Assembly (NCBI RefSeq): GCF_004331735.1
Contig: NZ_SJSO01000003.1
Location: 62,001-126,000 of the forward strand
DNA length: 64,000 bases
Reading direction: 5' to 3'
From: Pedobacter psychrodurus
Lineage (GTDB): Bacteria; Bacteroidota; Bacteroidia; Sphingobacteriales; Sphingobacteriaceae
Made by a program: the position numbers and the translations under genes
Part shown: positions 20,201-27,733 of the stretch, one piece after another
How the letters are laid out: each line of letters starts with the position of its first letter
Position numbering within the stretch: the stretch's first letter is position 1
The notes under the pieces: generated by a model
Told to the model about the DNA's origin: nothing
What the model saw: only the letters and a program-made list of their open reading frames with translations
The model's database searches: none

Positions 20201-20803
20201 ATTAAATTCCGTGATGTAAATGGTGATGGCCGAATTACCGACCTTGATCAGGTAGCCCTGGGAAATCCCGAAGTACCAGAAATTATTTATGGAATGGGCT
20301 TTTCTACTGGGTATAAAGGTTTTGATATCTCTGCCTTTTTACAGGGATCTGCACGGTCTTCTTTCTGGATCGATGCCCAGGCAACTGCGCCATTTGTAAA
20401 CTATTACACTTTAGATGAAATTCAGGGCCGTTCGCCGATAACCGGTGTGCCGCAAAATGCGCTTCTACAGGCCTATGCCGATAGCCATTGGTCGGAAGAT
20501 AATAAAGACCTGTATGCCCTTTGGCCAAGATTAAGTAGCACAGTTAACCAGAACAATGCCCAAACCAGTAGCTGGTTTATGCGCAATGGTGCTTTTTTGA
20601 GGTTGAAATCTGTAGAAATCGGTTATTCACTTCCCAAAAAAATGAATACCAGACTGCATCTGGCGAGTGCAAGGTTTTATCTAAGCGGAACTAATCTGGC
20701 CACTTTGAGCGGATTTAAACTTTGGGATATCGAAATGGGCGGTAATGGCTTAGGTTATCCGATCCAAAGGGTATTTAATGTGGGCATACAAGTTGGCTTA
20801 TAA
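17261..20803 (+). CDS. SusC-family TonB-dependent transducer/receptor with STN domain
   Basis: 1180-residue outer-membrane receptor. Order: export signal with a long N-tail ending AKPISAQ (about residue 68); STN (secretin/TonB N-terminal) domain, about 75-145 (LALAIKTVEAQTKFRFAYK); carboxypeptidase-regulatory-like domain (VTGVVKDKGGVLPGVTVYLK); plug with GRLAGVIAYQRTGEPGQ and YGARGANGVILVTTK; then the barrel, with DVNGDGRITDLDQVALGNPE late in it. The STN domain is how such receptors signal to FecR, and fecI/fecR lie just upstream. Only this SusC among the three complete ones in the window has an STN domain, so unit B is probably controlled by transport-coupled sigma activation. Confidence 0.95.
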   Translation: MENLKKQLSLFKIKSKYMIIFTKGTFIPISVPKKYVLYLMRCTTLTTVVMLVCASMIMAKPISAQGINEVQVRVAQLNGNLALAIKTVEAQTKFRFAYKTEETDHYQISLKAGSRSLAKTLDLLLVNTNLKYTVEGDYILISAKENVVKPFKKASEDITVTGVVKDKGGVLPGVTVYLKSDPKRGVQTDGNGRYTIKVPANGTLVFSMIGFEAREAQINGEGTINIELSSTDNKLDEVTVVAFGTQKKSSLISSITTISPKELKVPSSNLTTALAGRLAGVIAYQRTGEPGQDNAAFFIRGVTTFGYKKDPLIMIDGIEVSATDLARLQPDDISSFSIMKDATATSLYGARGANGVILVTTKSGKEGPARISVRFENSISSNTKKVNLADPITYMQLGNEAVLTRNPLGILPYSQNKIDNTIAGLNPNVYPANNWMDQLIKDRTNNQRLNFNANGGGTVAKYYIAGTLNQDNGILQVDQRNNYNSNIDLKSYQLRSNVNINMTKTSEVIVRLSGSFDDYTGPIDGGSGVYSKILRSNPVLFPAYYPSELMPKTNHILFGNERINGTNYINPYADMIKGYKNYSRSTLNAQFEFKQDFKFITPGLSARGMFNTSRYSFFDILRNYNPYYYSASGYNRLTDTYGLTSLNETSATEYLNYSEGVKDINSSTYMEAAVNYNKTIAKKHELAGLLVYQRRNQIYANQGSLQKSLPYRNQGVSGRFTYGYDNRYLAELSFGYNGSERFYKTERYGLFPAAGIGWFVSNEKFWKPFEKVVSKLKLKGTYGIVGNDAIGSAEDRFFYLSEVNINDPNKGFNFGENFNVFRNGVTVTRYDNRDITWETARKLNLGFELGLFNNLEIQADYFTENRNNILMDRASIPSTMGLSATPRANVGKAKASGVDISADYNKTFSSGYWLQLRGNFTYAHSEFTAYEEPQYNEVYKTRVGKSLNQRFGLIAERLFVDQAEVNNAPVQTYGDYGAGDIKFRDVNGDGRITDLDQVALGNPEVPEIIYGMGFSTGYKGFDISAFLQGSARSSFWIDAQATAPFVNYYTLDEIQGRSPITGVPQNALLQAYADSHWSEDNKDLYALWPRLSSTVNQNNAQTSSWFMRNGAFLRLKSVEIGYSLPKKMNTRLHLASARFYLSGTNLATLSGFKLWDIEMGGNGLGYPIQRVFNVGIQVGL

Positions 20804-20814
20804 TTTATAACAGG

Positions 20815-22707
20815 ATGAAAAATTTAAAAATATACTATATCTTAATTTTTTGCGCCATGATAATGGGATGCAAAAAAGATTATCTGGATGTTGTTCCCGA
20901 TAATGTAGCCACGATAGAAAATTCATTTACCAGTAGAAATGAAGCAGAAAAATACCTTTATACCTGTTACTCGTATCTTCCTCAGGAAAGCGATATTAAC
21001 AGTAATCCTGCATTTTTAGCAGGCGACGAATTTTGGACTTATTGGCCAATCACTTCTGGGAATCCGCTTCCGGCCAATCCCCAGCAGATTGCAAGGGGCA
21101 ATCAGAATGTAAGTAATCCCTATTTAAATTTTTGGGATGGAGCCGTTGGAGGTAAACCACTTTGGAGGGCCATTAGAGATTGTAACATATTTTTAGAGAA
21201 TGTGGCTAAAGTACCCGATCTGGATCCTTCTTTAAAAGATAGATGGATAGCTGAAGTACAATTTTTAAAGGCATATTATCACTTTTATTTATTAAGGGCT
21301 TACGGGCCAATACCGATAGTAGATAAAAACCTACCCATATCAGCTTCAATCGAAGAAGTGAAAGTAAAGCGGCAGCCTGTTGATAAGGTTGTTAACTTCA
21401 TCGTAGCCCTGCTCGATTCTGCTGCTATCAATCTACCAGCAACCATCCAAAACCGGGCATCAGAACTCGGTAGGATTACCAAACCTGCGGCGCTTGCTAT
21501 AAAGGCCCGCACTTTAGTAACAGCTGCCAGTCCATTGTTTAACGGAAATTCTGACTTCGCACAACTACAAAACAGCGATGGTACGCCGCTCTTTAATGCG
21601 GTAAAAGATGTAGAAAAATGGAAAAGGGCAGCAATAGCATGTAAAGAAGCAATAACAGCATCAGAAAGTGCCGGCATTTTGTTATATGAATTTAATGAAC
21701 TCGTGAATGTTTCAGCACGTACAAAACTGGAAATGAATATCCGTAATAGTGTTGCAGATCAATGGAGTAACGAGCTAATATGGGGTTTTTCTAACGGAGC
21801 CGGTTCATTTATTCAAGGTTGGGCAATGCCTAAGCTCGATCCGAACAAACTGGCCAACGATTCATTTAAAGGAGAACTGGCACCTACCATGCGTATGGCC
21901 GAACTGTTTTACAGCGATAAAGGTGTGCCTATTGCCGAAGATAAAACCTGGGATTATCTTAACCGGAACAATCTCCGTACAGCTACCGCTACAGATCAGG
22001 ATTACCTACAGAACGGATATACTACTGTTGGCCTTCATTTTAACCGTGAAGCCCGTTTTTACGCCAACCTGGGGTTTGATGGTTCGGTATGGTATATGCA
22101 GAATGGAACCTGGAAAGTACAGGCAAAGTCTGGTCAGGCACAATCGAGAAAAGGGGCAAATGGCTATTCTACAACTGGTTACTTTGCTAAAAAATTGGTG
22201 AATTGGAAATTTGTAATTCTCCCGGATTTTGGCTTTACCCAACAGGTATATGCCTGGCCGATGATCCGTTTGGCTGATGTTTACCTGATGTATGCTGAGG
22301 CCTTAAACGAGGCAGACGGACCATCTCCAGAAGCTTATAGTTATATCAACAAAGTGAGAAAAAGAGCAGGGTTGGCTACCGTAGAAGAGTCATGGGCCAA
22401 CTATTCAACCAATCCAACCAAATATTTATCAAAAGAGGGTTTGAGGGATATTATCCAACAGGAAACCGCTATCGAATTTGCTTTTGAAGGCCATAACTTC
22501 TGGGACCTCCGTAGGTGGAAGAAAGCTTCTGAAGTACTCAATAATCAGGTTTATGGTTGGGATATCGATCAGGCAGATGCTCAGAATTATTACCGGAGAA
22601 AACCGCTTTTCAGTCAAAAATTTGTAGCGCCAAGAGATTATTTCTGGCCAATAAGTGAAGGAAGCTTAATTGTAAACCGAAACCTTGTTCAAAATACAGG
22701 TTGGTAA
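20815..22707 (+). CDS. SusD/RagB-family lipoprotein
   Basis: Partner of the STN-type SusC, 11 bases after its stop. Lipoprotein Cys19 (MIMGCKKDYLDVVPDNV). At 630 residues it is longer than most SusDs in this window. Typical segments are RWIAEVQFLKAYYHFYLLRAYGPIP, MIRLADVYLMYAEALNEADGPSPEAYSYINKVRKRAGL (cited in part) and AIEFAFEGHNFWDLRRWKKA. The insertions lie in the middle, where SusD proteins diverge and where glycan binding takes place. The ligand is not predictable. Confidence 0.95.
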   Translation: MKNLKIYYILIFCAMIMGCKKDYLDVVPDNVATIENSFTSRNEAEKYLYTCYSYLPQESDINSNPAFLAGDEFWTYWPITSGNPLPANPQQIARGNQNVSNPYLNFWDGAVGGKPLWRAIRDCNIFLENVAKVPDLDPSLKDRWIAEVQFLKAYYHFYLLRAYGPIPIVDKNLPISASIEEVKVKRQPVDKVVNFIVALLDSAAINLPATIQNRASELGRITKPAALAIKARTLVTAASPLFNGNSDFAQLQNSDGTPLFNAVKDVEKWKRAAIACKEAITASESAGILLYEFNELVNVSARTKLEMNIRNSVADQWSNELIWGFSNGAGSFIQGWAMPKLDPNKLANDSFKGELAPTMRMAELFYSDKGVPIAEDKTWDYLNRNNLRTATATDQDYLQNGYTTVGLHFNREARFYANLGFDGSVWYMQNGTWKVQAKSGQAQSRKGANGYSTTGYFAKKLVNWKFVILPDFGFTQQVYAWPMIRLADVYLMYAEALNEADGPSPEAYSYINKVRKRAGLATVEESWANYSTNPTKYLSKEGLRDIIQQETAIEFAFEGHNFWDLRRWKKASEVLNNQVYGWDIDQADAQNYYRRKPLFSQKFVAPRDYFWPISEGSLIVNRNLVQNTGW

Positions 22708-22724
22708 TCTTAAAAAACTAAAAT

Positions 22725-23903
22725 ATGAAAACTTTCAAAATATTTTTCCATGTTGGCTTACTCGCCATGTTTTTATTAAGCTGTAAAGAGGATTCGCTTT
22801 TACCAGTTGAAAATGATCAAAATAGCCCTGAAGCAGTGAGTAATATAAAGGTAGAAAGCCGACCGGGAACCATAAAGCTTACTTATACCTTGCCAAATGA
22901 TCCTGATCTGCTCTATGTACAGGCAGAGTATACCAATAAATATGGACAGCTAATTAAAAATAAGGCGTCTTATTTTTCTGATTCATTGGTGGTTACTGGT
23001 TTTGCAGATTCTGCAGTACATCAGATGAATGTATATGCAGTTGACCGTAGCGAGAATAAATCCACCCCGGTTACCGTATCGGTAAGGGCGATGTCTCCTC
23101 CAATTTTTGGGGTAAAAACCAGTCTGGTACTTCAGGAAGATTTTGGGGGTATAAATGTTACTTATTCAAATCCGAATGAAGCCGATATAGCCGTAGTGGT
23201 CTCATATAAAGATTCTTTGGGCTTTTTTGTGCCTAATGAAACGATTTATACCAAACTTAAACAGGGAACTTTTACCTCAAGGGGGCTTCCGCCCAAATCA
23301 ATAATTTTTGGTGTTTATATCCGCGACCGCTGGAATAACCGCTCAGATACAGTTTTTAAGACACTTACACCAATATTTGAACGCGAACTGGATAAATCAA
23401 AGTTTAAAACTGTAACCTTCCCAACCGATATTGGTGGTTATGGGAATGGCCTGGTGGTTTCGAACATGTGGGATAAAGTGATATCGCCTGATTATGGTAT
23501 GTGGCACTCCAGGGGAGATGCAGGTATGCCGATGCATGTGAGTTTTGATCTCGGAGTTGTAGCTAAGCTTAGCCGATTTGTGTTGTGGCAAAGAAATGGC
23601 AATTATATATTCAATCATGGTAACCCTAAGCGATACGAGGTCTGGGGATCCGATAATCCCCCTGCCGACGGCAGTTACACCAACTGGGTGCTGTTAAAAT
23701 CTTGTGCTTCCATAAAACCTTCTGGGCAGGCTGCAGGCGTAAACAGTGCTGACGATGTCGCCGCTGCCGCCCGTGGTGAGGAATGGAACGTTCCTTTGAA
23801 TGCGCCAAAGGTAAGGTACATCAGGGTAAAAATACTCGAAAATTGGATAGGCGGCCTTCAGGCGCATATTGCTGAAATGAGTTTTTACGGAAACGACAAT
23901 TAG
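22725..23903 (+). CDS. DUF4959/DUF5126/DUF5000-type PUL lipoprotein
   Basis: 392-residue lipoprotein (Cys20, FLLSCKEDSLLPV). The N-terminal third (VESRPGTIKLTYTLPNDPDLLYVQAEY) and middle third (GGINVTYSNPNEADIAVVVSY) are two Fn3-like beta-sandwiches matching my recollection of DUF4959 and DUF5126. The last third is discoidin-like (PMHVSFDLGVVAKLSRFVLWQRNG, RYEVWGSDNPP, KVRYIRVKI), as in DUF5000. Proteins of this type occur next to SusD in Bacteroidota PULs and are thought to bind glycan at the cell surface. It lies 17 bases after SusD. No catalytic residues were seen. Domain names are from memory of the families, not a search. Confidence 0.8.
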   Translation: MKTFKIFFHVGLLAMFLLSCKEDSLLPVENDQNSPEAVSNIKVESRPGTIKLTYTLPNDPDLLYVQAEYTNKYGQLIKNKASYFSDSLVVTGFADSAVHQMNVYAVDRSENKSTPVTVSVRAMSPPIFGVKTSLVLQEDFGGINVTYSNPNEADIAVVVSYKDSLGFFVPNETIYTKLKQGTFTSRGLPPKSIIFGVYIRDRWNNRSDTVFKTLTPIFERELDKSKFKTVTFPTDIGGYGNGLVVSNMWDKVISPDYGMWHSRGDAGMPMHVSFDLGVVAKLSRFVLWQRNGNYIFNHGNPKRYEVWGSDNPPADGSYTNWVLLKSCASIKPSGQAAGVNSADDVAAAARGEEWNVPLNAPKVRYIRVKILENWIGGLQAHIAEMSFYGNDN

Positions 23904-23945
23904 GTTTAGTTAAAATCCCGGTTTTAGCCGGATAATTCAATTGAA

Positions 23946-25157
23946 ATGAGACTAGAAATAAAAAATATACAACTGTTTATTTTATTTGCCTGCTGCCTGA
24001 TCATATCAGCTTGTACTAAGATGGATGCCTACAAAGATTTTGGTGCAGGAAAGGAAGTGCTGTATACAGGAAGGCCAGATTCAGTTATCGCTTTTTCAGG
24101 CAACAGCCGTGTAAAAATATCCTGGTTACGTGCTTCTGACCCAAAAGTGGTTAAAACCCGTATTTTTTGGAATAACCGAAAAGATTCGGTAGAAGTGCCA
24201 CTTCCTGCTGTAGCTGCTAAAAGATTAAACACGATCGTCAATCTGACAGAAGGCAACTATAACTTCGAACTTTTTAATTATGATGCATCAGGCAACCGTT
24301 CTGTAGTAAGCAGATGCGCCGGTTCGTCGTATGGTGATGTTTTTCAAAGATCTTTGTTTGGCCGTACCCTGGATAACTTCTATGCAAAACAATTTAACCT
24401 GCCCAATAATGCAGCACTAAGCTGGGCCAGTTCTGATGCAAAATCGGTAGGGGTAGAAGTGGTTTATAAAAATACTGTCGGTGTGAACAGGAGGGTAACC
24501 AGTTCTGCAAAATCTTCTGTTACGTACTTACCTGATTATGACCTGAGCAGCCCGGTAACTTACCGGACCATGTTTTTACCCGATTCTGCAGCAATCGATA
24601 CGTTTTTTACAGCTGCGGTTGTAAAATCACCTGGCGTACTTCTTCCCGGGCAGATCCACCTTAAAAATTCGGGATATCCATTTAAAGCAGCTAAAACGGT
24701 AGGTAGGTGGGGTACTCTCGCCGATTGGATGGCAAATGATGCTGTTAAGAACCATGATGGACCTGTTGGAGGGCTTGATAATTTAAACACCAGCACCGAG
24801 AACTATCTGTCGTACGAATTTTGGGGAACGCCGGCAATTGTAAATGGTAAAGTTTATCAGACAGGAACTTTAGCCCCAGGTGCTTACCGTTTGGTGGTAA
24901 CGATTTCCAACATCAACAATAACCTTGAAGATTCTTATTTGAGTATAACAAAAGGCACTGAGCTTCCAGATGTTGAGAATATAAATAGTTCACTGGTAAA
25001 GCTAAAACTCACCAATAACCAGATGAACAACAAGGATTTTACCCTGTCGTTCACCCTAACACAACAAGAAACAATAACCTTAGGCTTGGTTTGTACTATG
25101 AAAACCGTAAACGAAAGTAGTCTGAGGATAAGGAAATTCATGTTTTTTAAAGATTAA
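23946..25157 (+). CDS. DUF4998-type PUL lipoprotein
   Basis: 403-residue lipoprotein (Cys23, IISACTKMDAYKDFG). The segment after the anchor (LYTGRPDSVIAFSGNSRVKISWL) and the Fn3-like repeat pattern resemble DUF4998 proteins that accompany the DUF4959/5000 type in PULs. A C-terminal domain of about 160 residues (YPFKAAKTVGRWGTLADWMAND onward) is beta-rich and could be a sugar-binding module. Co-transcribed with the preceding gene (42-base gap). Binding partner unknown. Confidence 0.72.
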   Translation: MRLEIKNIQLFILFACCLIISACTKMDAYKDFGAGKEVLYTGRPDSVIAFSGNSRVKISWLRASDPKVVKTRIFWNNRKDSVEVPLPAVAAKRLNTIVNLTEGNYNFELFNYDASGNRSVVSRCAGSSYGDVFQRSLFGRTLDNFYAKQFNLPNNAALSWASSDAKSVGVEVVYKNTVGVNRRVTSSAKSSVTYLPDYDLSSPVTYRTMFLPDSAAIDTFFTAAVVKSPGVLLPGQIHLKNSGYPFKAAKTVGRWGTLADWMANDAVKNHDGPVGGLDNLNTSTENYLSYEFWGTPAIVNGKVYQTGTLAPGAYRLVVTISNINNNLEDSYLSITKGTELPDVENINSSLVKLKLTNNQMNNKDFTLSFTLTQQETITLGLVCTMKTVNESSLRIRKFMFFKD

Positions 25158-25214
25158 CCAGAAACTGACTTAGCCTCTCTTAAATAGTTATCGATTCCAT
25201 TTAATAAACACACA

Positions 25215-27704
25215 ATGAACAAACTCTTTTACAATGTTATTTTTCTATCGTTCAACTTGTTTTTTCTGGGCGGAAATAGCTTTGCACAAATCAAGGCAGA
25301 AGCCGATCCAGAAAAGGTTTTTCTAAATCCACCTGAAAGTGCTAAACCAGGTGTATTGTGGATGTGGATGGGCGCTAACTTAAGCAAAGCTGGTATTACC
25401 AAAGATTTAGAGGCACTTAAAAAAGAAGGCTTTAACCGTACAACCATGTTCAGTTTAGCCGATGTGACTACACCCTGGGCAGGTGAAATTGGGAAAAGCC
25501 CCACACCAGAAATCGTTTCATGGACTGAACCCTGGTGGGCACTGGTACGTCACGCTGCCCAGGAATCAAAACGGCTAGGAATGGATTTCGGAATGTTTAA
25601 CGGTCCCTCATATGAATCGAGCGGTGGGCCCTGGATTACTCCGGCACTTTCCATGCAGGAAATCTGTTGGAGAGAGGTGAAAATAACCGGGGATAAACAT
25701 ATCAGTATCAATATTGCTAAGCCAAAAGTAAATCCACAGGGTAAATCGCCCTTTCCAATGTATAACCCTGAAACTGGTTTGGTAGAAAAGCCAGATATCG
25801 CAGCAAGAAACACTTATTATGAAGATATCGCCTTATTGGCGTTACCTGCAAATGGTGTTGTTCCTAAAGATAAAGTAATCAATTTAACGGATAAAATGAA
25901 TGAAAACGGACATTTGGAATGGGATGCTCCCGCGGGAGAGTGGACAATTTACAGGTTCGGACACACTACCAGTGGCACACTCATGCAGCCTGCACAATGG
26001 AAAGCTACAGGTTTGGAATGCGATAAAATGAGTGAGGAGGCAGTTGCCTTTCATTTAGATCACGTAGTTGAGGAGATTAAAAAACATATTGGTGATTATA
26101 TTGGCACTAGTTTTACCCATGTTCATTTTGATAGCTACGAAGCCGGAGAACCAAACTGGACCCCGAAAATGAGGGCAGAGTTTTCTTCGAGAAGAGGATA
26201 CGACCTGCTCCCATACCTGGCTTCATTTGCAAAACGGACCATTGGAAGCAAACAGGATTCCTTAAAATTCAGGGAAGATTTTAGTGCTACAATTAAAGAT
26301 TTATACCGTGATGTATATTTTGCCACCATAGCCAAAAAGCTAAAAGAAGCTAACCTAACCTTTCTGGCAGAGCCTTATGGAGGGCCATGGAGACAGGATG
26401 ATGTAATGCCTTTTGTTGGAAAAGTAATGACCGAATTCTGGACACACAAAGGTAAATATTCCCCTTATGAATTAGACCCAACGGTAGCCGCCTTAAGAAA
26501 ATCAGGGCAGAATATTATCGAAGCCGAAGCTTTTACCGGAGACCCGACCGATAGTAAATGGGATGAAACACCAGCCTGGTTAAAATCGATGGGCGACGCC
26601 TCGTTTTGTGCAGGCGTAAACCGCATGATTTTACACCGTTTTGTACAACAGCCCTGGGATGATCAATACAAACCAGGTGCAACCATGGGGCAATGGGGAA
26701 CACATTTCGACCGTACCCAAACCTGGTGGAAACCCGGCCAAGCCATGGTTGAATATTGGAAACGCTGCCAGGCATTGTTGCAGTGGGGCGGCATCAATAA
26801 TGCAGAAGGAGATTTTGCGATAACTGATAAAACAGGAAATGCAGACATAAAACACATTCACAGGACGTTAGCCGATGTGGATGTTTATTTCGTAGCCAAT
26901 GTAAACCGTGCAAAAGGAAACGCGAAATGTAGTTTTAAAGTATCGGGTAAACAACCAGAATTATGGGATGCAGTGACAGGTAACAGGAAAGACCTGCAGG
27001 AATTCCAGCAGGCGAACGGAATGATTACCATTCCGCTGAATTTTGATGATTCGCAAAGTTGGTTTGTGGTATTCAGAAAGCCGCTTGCTGAAAAAAAAGG
27101 AGAAGTTAATTTTCCAGTTGCAAAACAACTGTCCATTCTTGATGGATCGTGGTCGGTTAAATTTGATGCGGTATGGGGCGGGCCTAAAAATCCGGTAAAG
27201 TTCGAAAGTTTACAGGACTGGACAAAAAATGAAAATAAAGGAATAAAATATTATAGTGGAACAGCCTTGTACACTAAAGTTTTTGAAATGCCTAAACAGG
27301 CAGAAAACAATAACGATTTGCTTTTAGACCTTGGTACCGTTAAACACATTGCCAGCGTAAAAATTAATAATGTAGACCTTGGTGTAGTTTGGACCGCGCC
27401 ATGGAGCGTTAAGATCCCGGCGAAATTATTAAAAGCCAAAAACAACAAGTTAGAGATCGAGGTGACCAATGTTTGGGCCAATCGTTTAATCGGCGATGAA
27501 CAGGAACCGGCCGATATGGAATGGCTTCCGGGGCATATGAACAGCGGTTCATATTTAAAGGAATTTCCGGACTGGTTTTTAAACAAAACCGCCCGTCCCT
27601 CAAAAGGCAGGTATACTTTTACCACCTGGAATTATTTTTCCAAAGATAGTGCATTGATTTCTTCAGGTTTAATTGGTCCTGTGCGGATCATGACTACAAA
27701 ATAA
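25215..27704 (+). CDS. GH106-like alpha-L-rhamnosidase
   Basis: 829-residue exported enzyme (signal ending SFAQ). The opening FLNPPESAKPGVLWMWMGANLSKAGITKDLE (cited in part) and SSGGPWITPALSMQE are the family signatures I associate with GH106. Further conserved acids lie in HFDSYEAGEPNW and IEAEAFTGDPTDSKWDE. The C-terminus has a GH2-type jelly roll (LDLGTVKHIASVKINNVDLG, then LEIEVTNVWANRLIG). It is shorter than characterised GH106 enzymes of about 1100 residues, lacking extra beta-domains, so it belongs to a compact subgroup. It likely releases L-rhamnose from oligosaccharides in the periplasm. Paired with the GH31 29 bases downstream. Confidence 0.78.
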   Translation: MNKLFYNVIFLSFNLFFLGGNSFAQIKAEADPEKVFLNPPESAKPGVLWMWMGANLSKAGITKDLEALKKEGFNRTTMFSLADVTTPWAGEIGKSPTPEIVSWTEPWWALVRHAAQESKRLGMDFGMFNGPSYESSGGPWITPALSMQEICWREVKITGDKHISINIAKPKVNPQGKSPFPMYNPETGLVEKPDIAARNTYYEDIALLALPANGVVPKDKVINLTDKMNENGHLEWDAPAGEWTIYRFGHTTSGTLMQPAQWKATGLECDKMSEEAVAFHLDHVVEEIKKHIGDYIGTSFTHVHFDSYEAGEPNWTPKMRAEFSSRRGYDLLPYLASFAKRTIGSKQDSLKFREDFSATIKDLYRDVYFATIAKKLKEANLTFLAEPYGGPWRQDDVMPFVGKVMTEFWTHKGKYSPYELDPTVAALRKSGQNIIEAEAFTGDPTDSKWDETPAWLKSMGDASFCAGVNRMILHRFVQQPWDDQYKPGATMGQWGTHFDRTQTWWKPGQAMVEYWKRCQALLQWGGINNAEGDFAITDKTGNADIKHIHRTLADVDVYFVANVNRAKGNAKCSFKVSGKQPELWDAVTGNRKDLQEFQQANGMITIPLNFDDSQSWFVVFRKPLAEKKGEVNFPVAKQLSILDGSWSVKFDAVWGGPKNPVKFESLQDWTKNENKGIKYYSGTALYTKVFEMPKQAENNNDLLLDLGTVKHIASVKINNVDLGVVWTAPWSVKIPAKLLKAKNNKLEIEVTNVWANRLIGDEQEPADMEWLPGHMNSGSYLKEFPDWFLNKTARPSKGRYTFTTWNYFSKDSALISSGLIGPVRIMTTK

Positions 27705-27733
27705 AAAGAAAGCATTTTAATAGAATAACTTAA

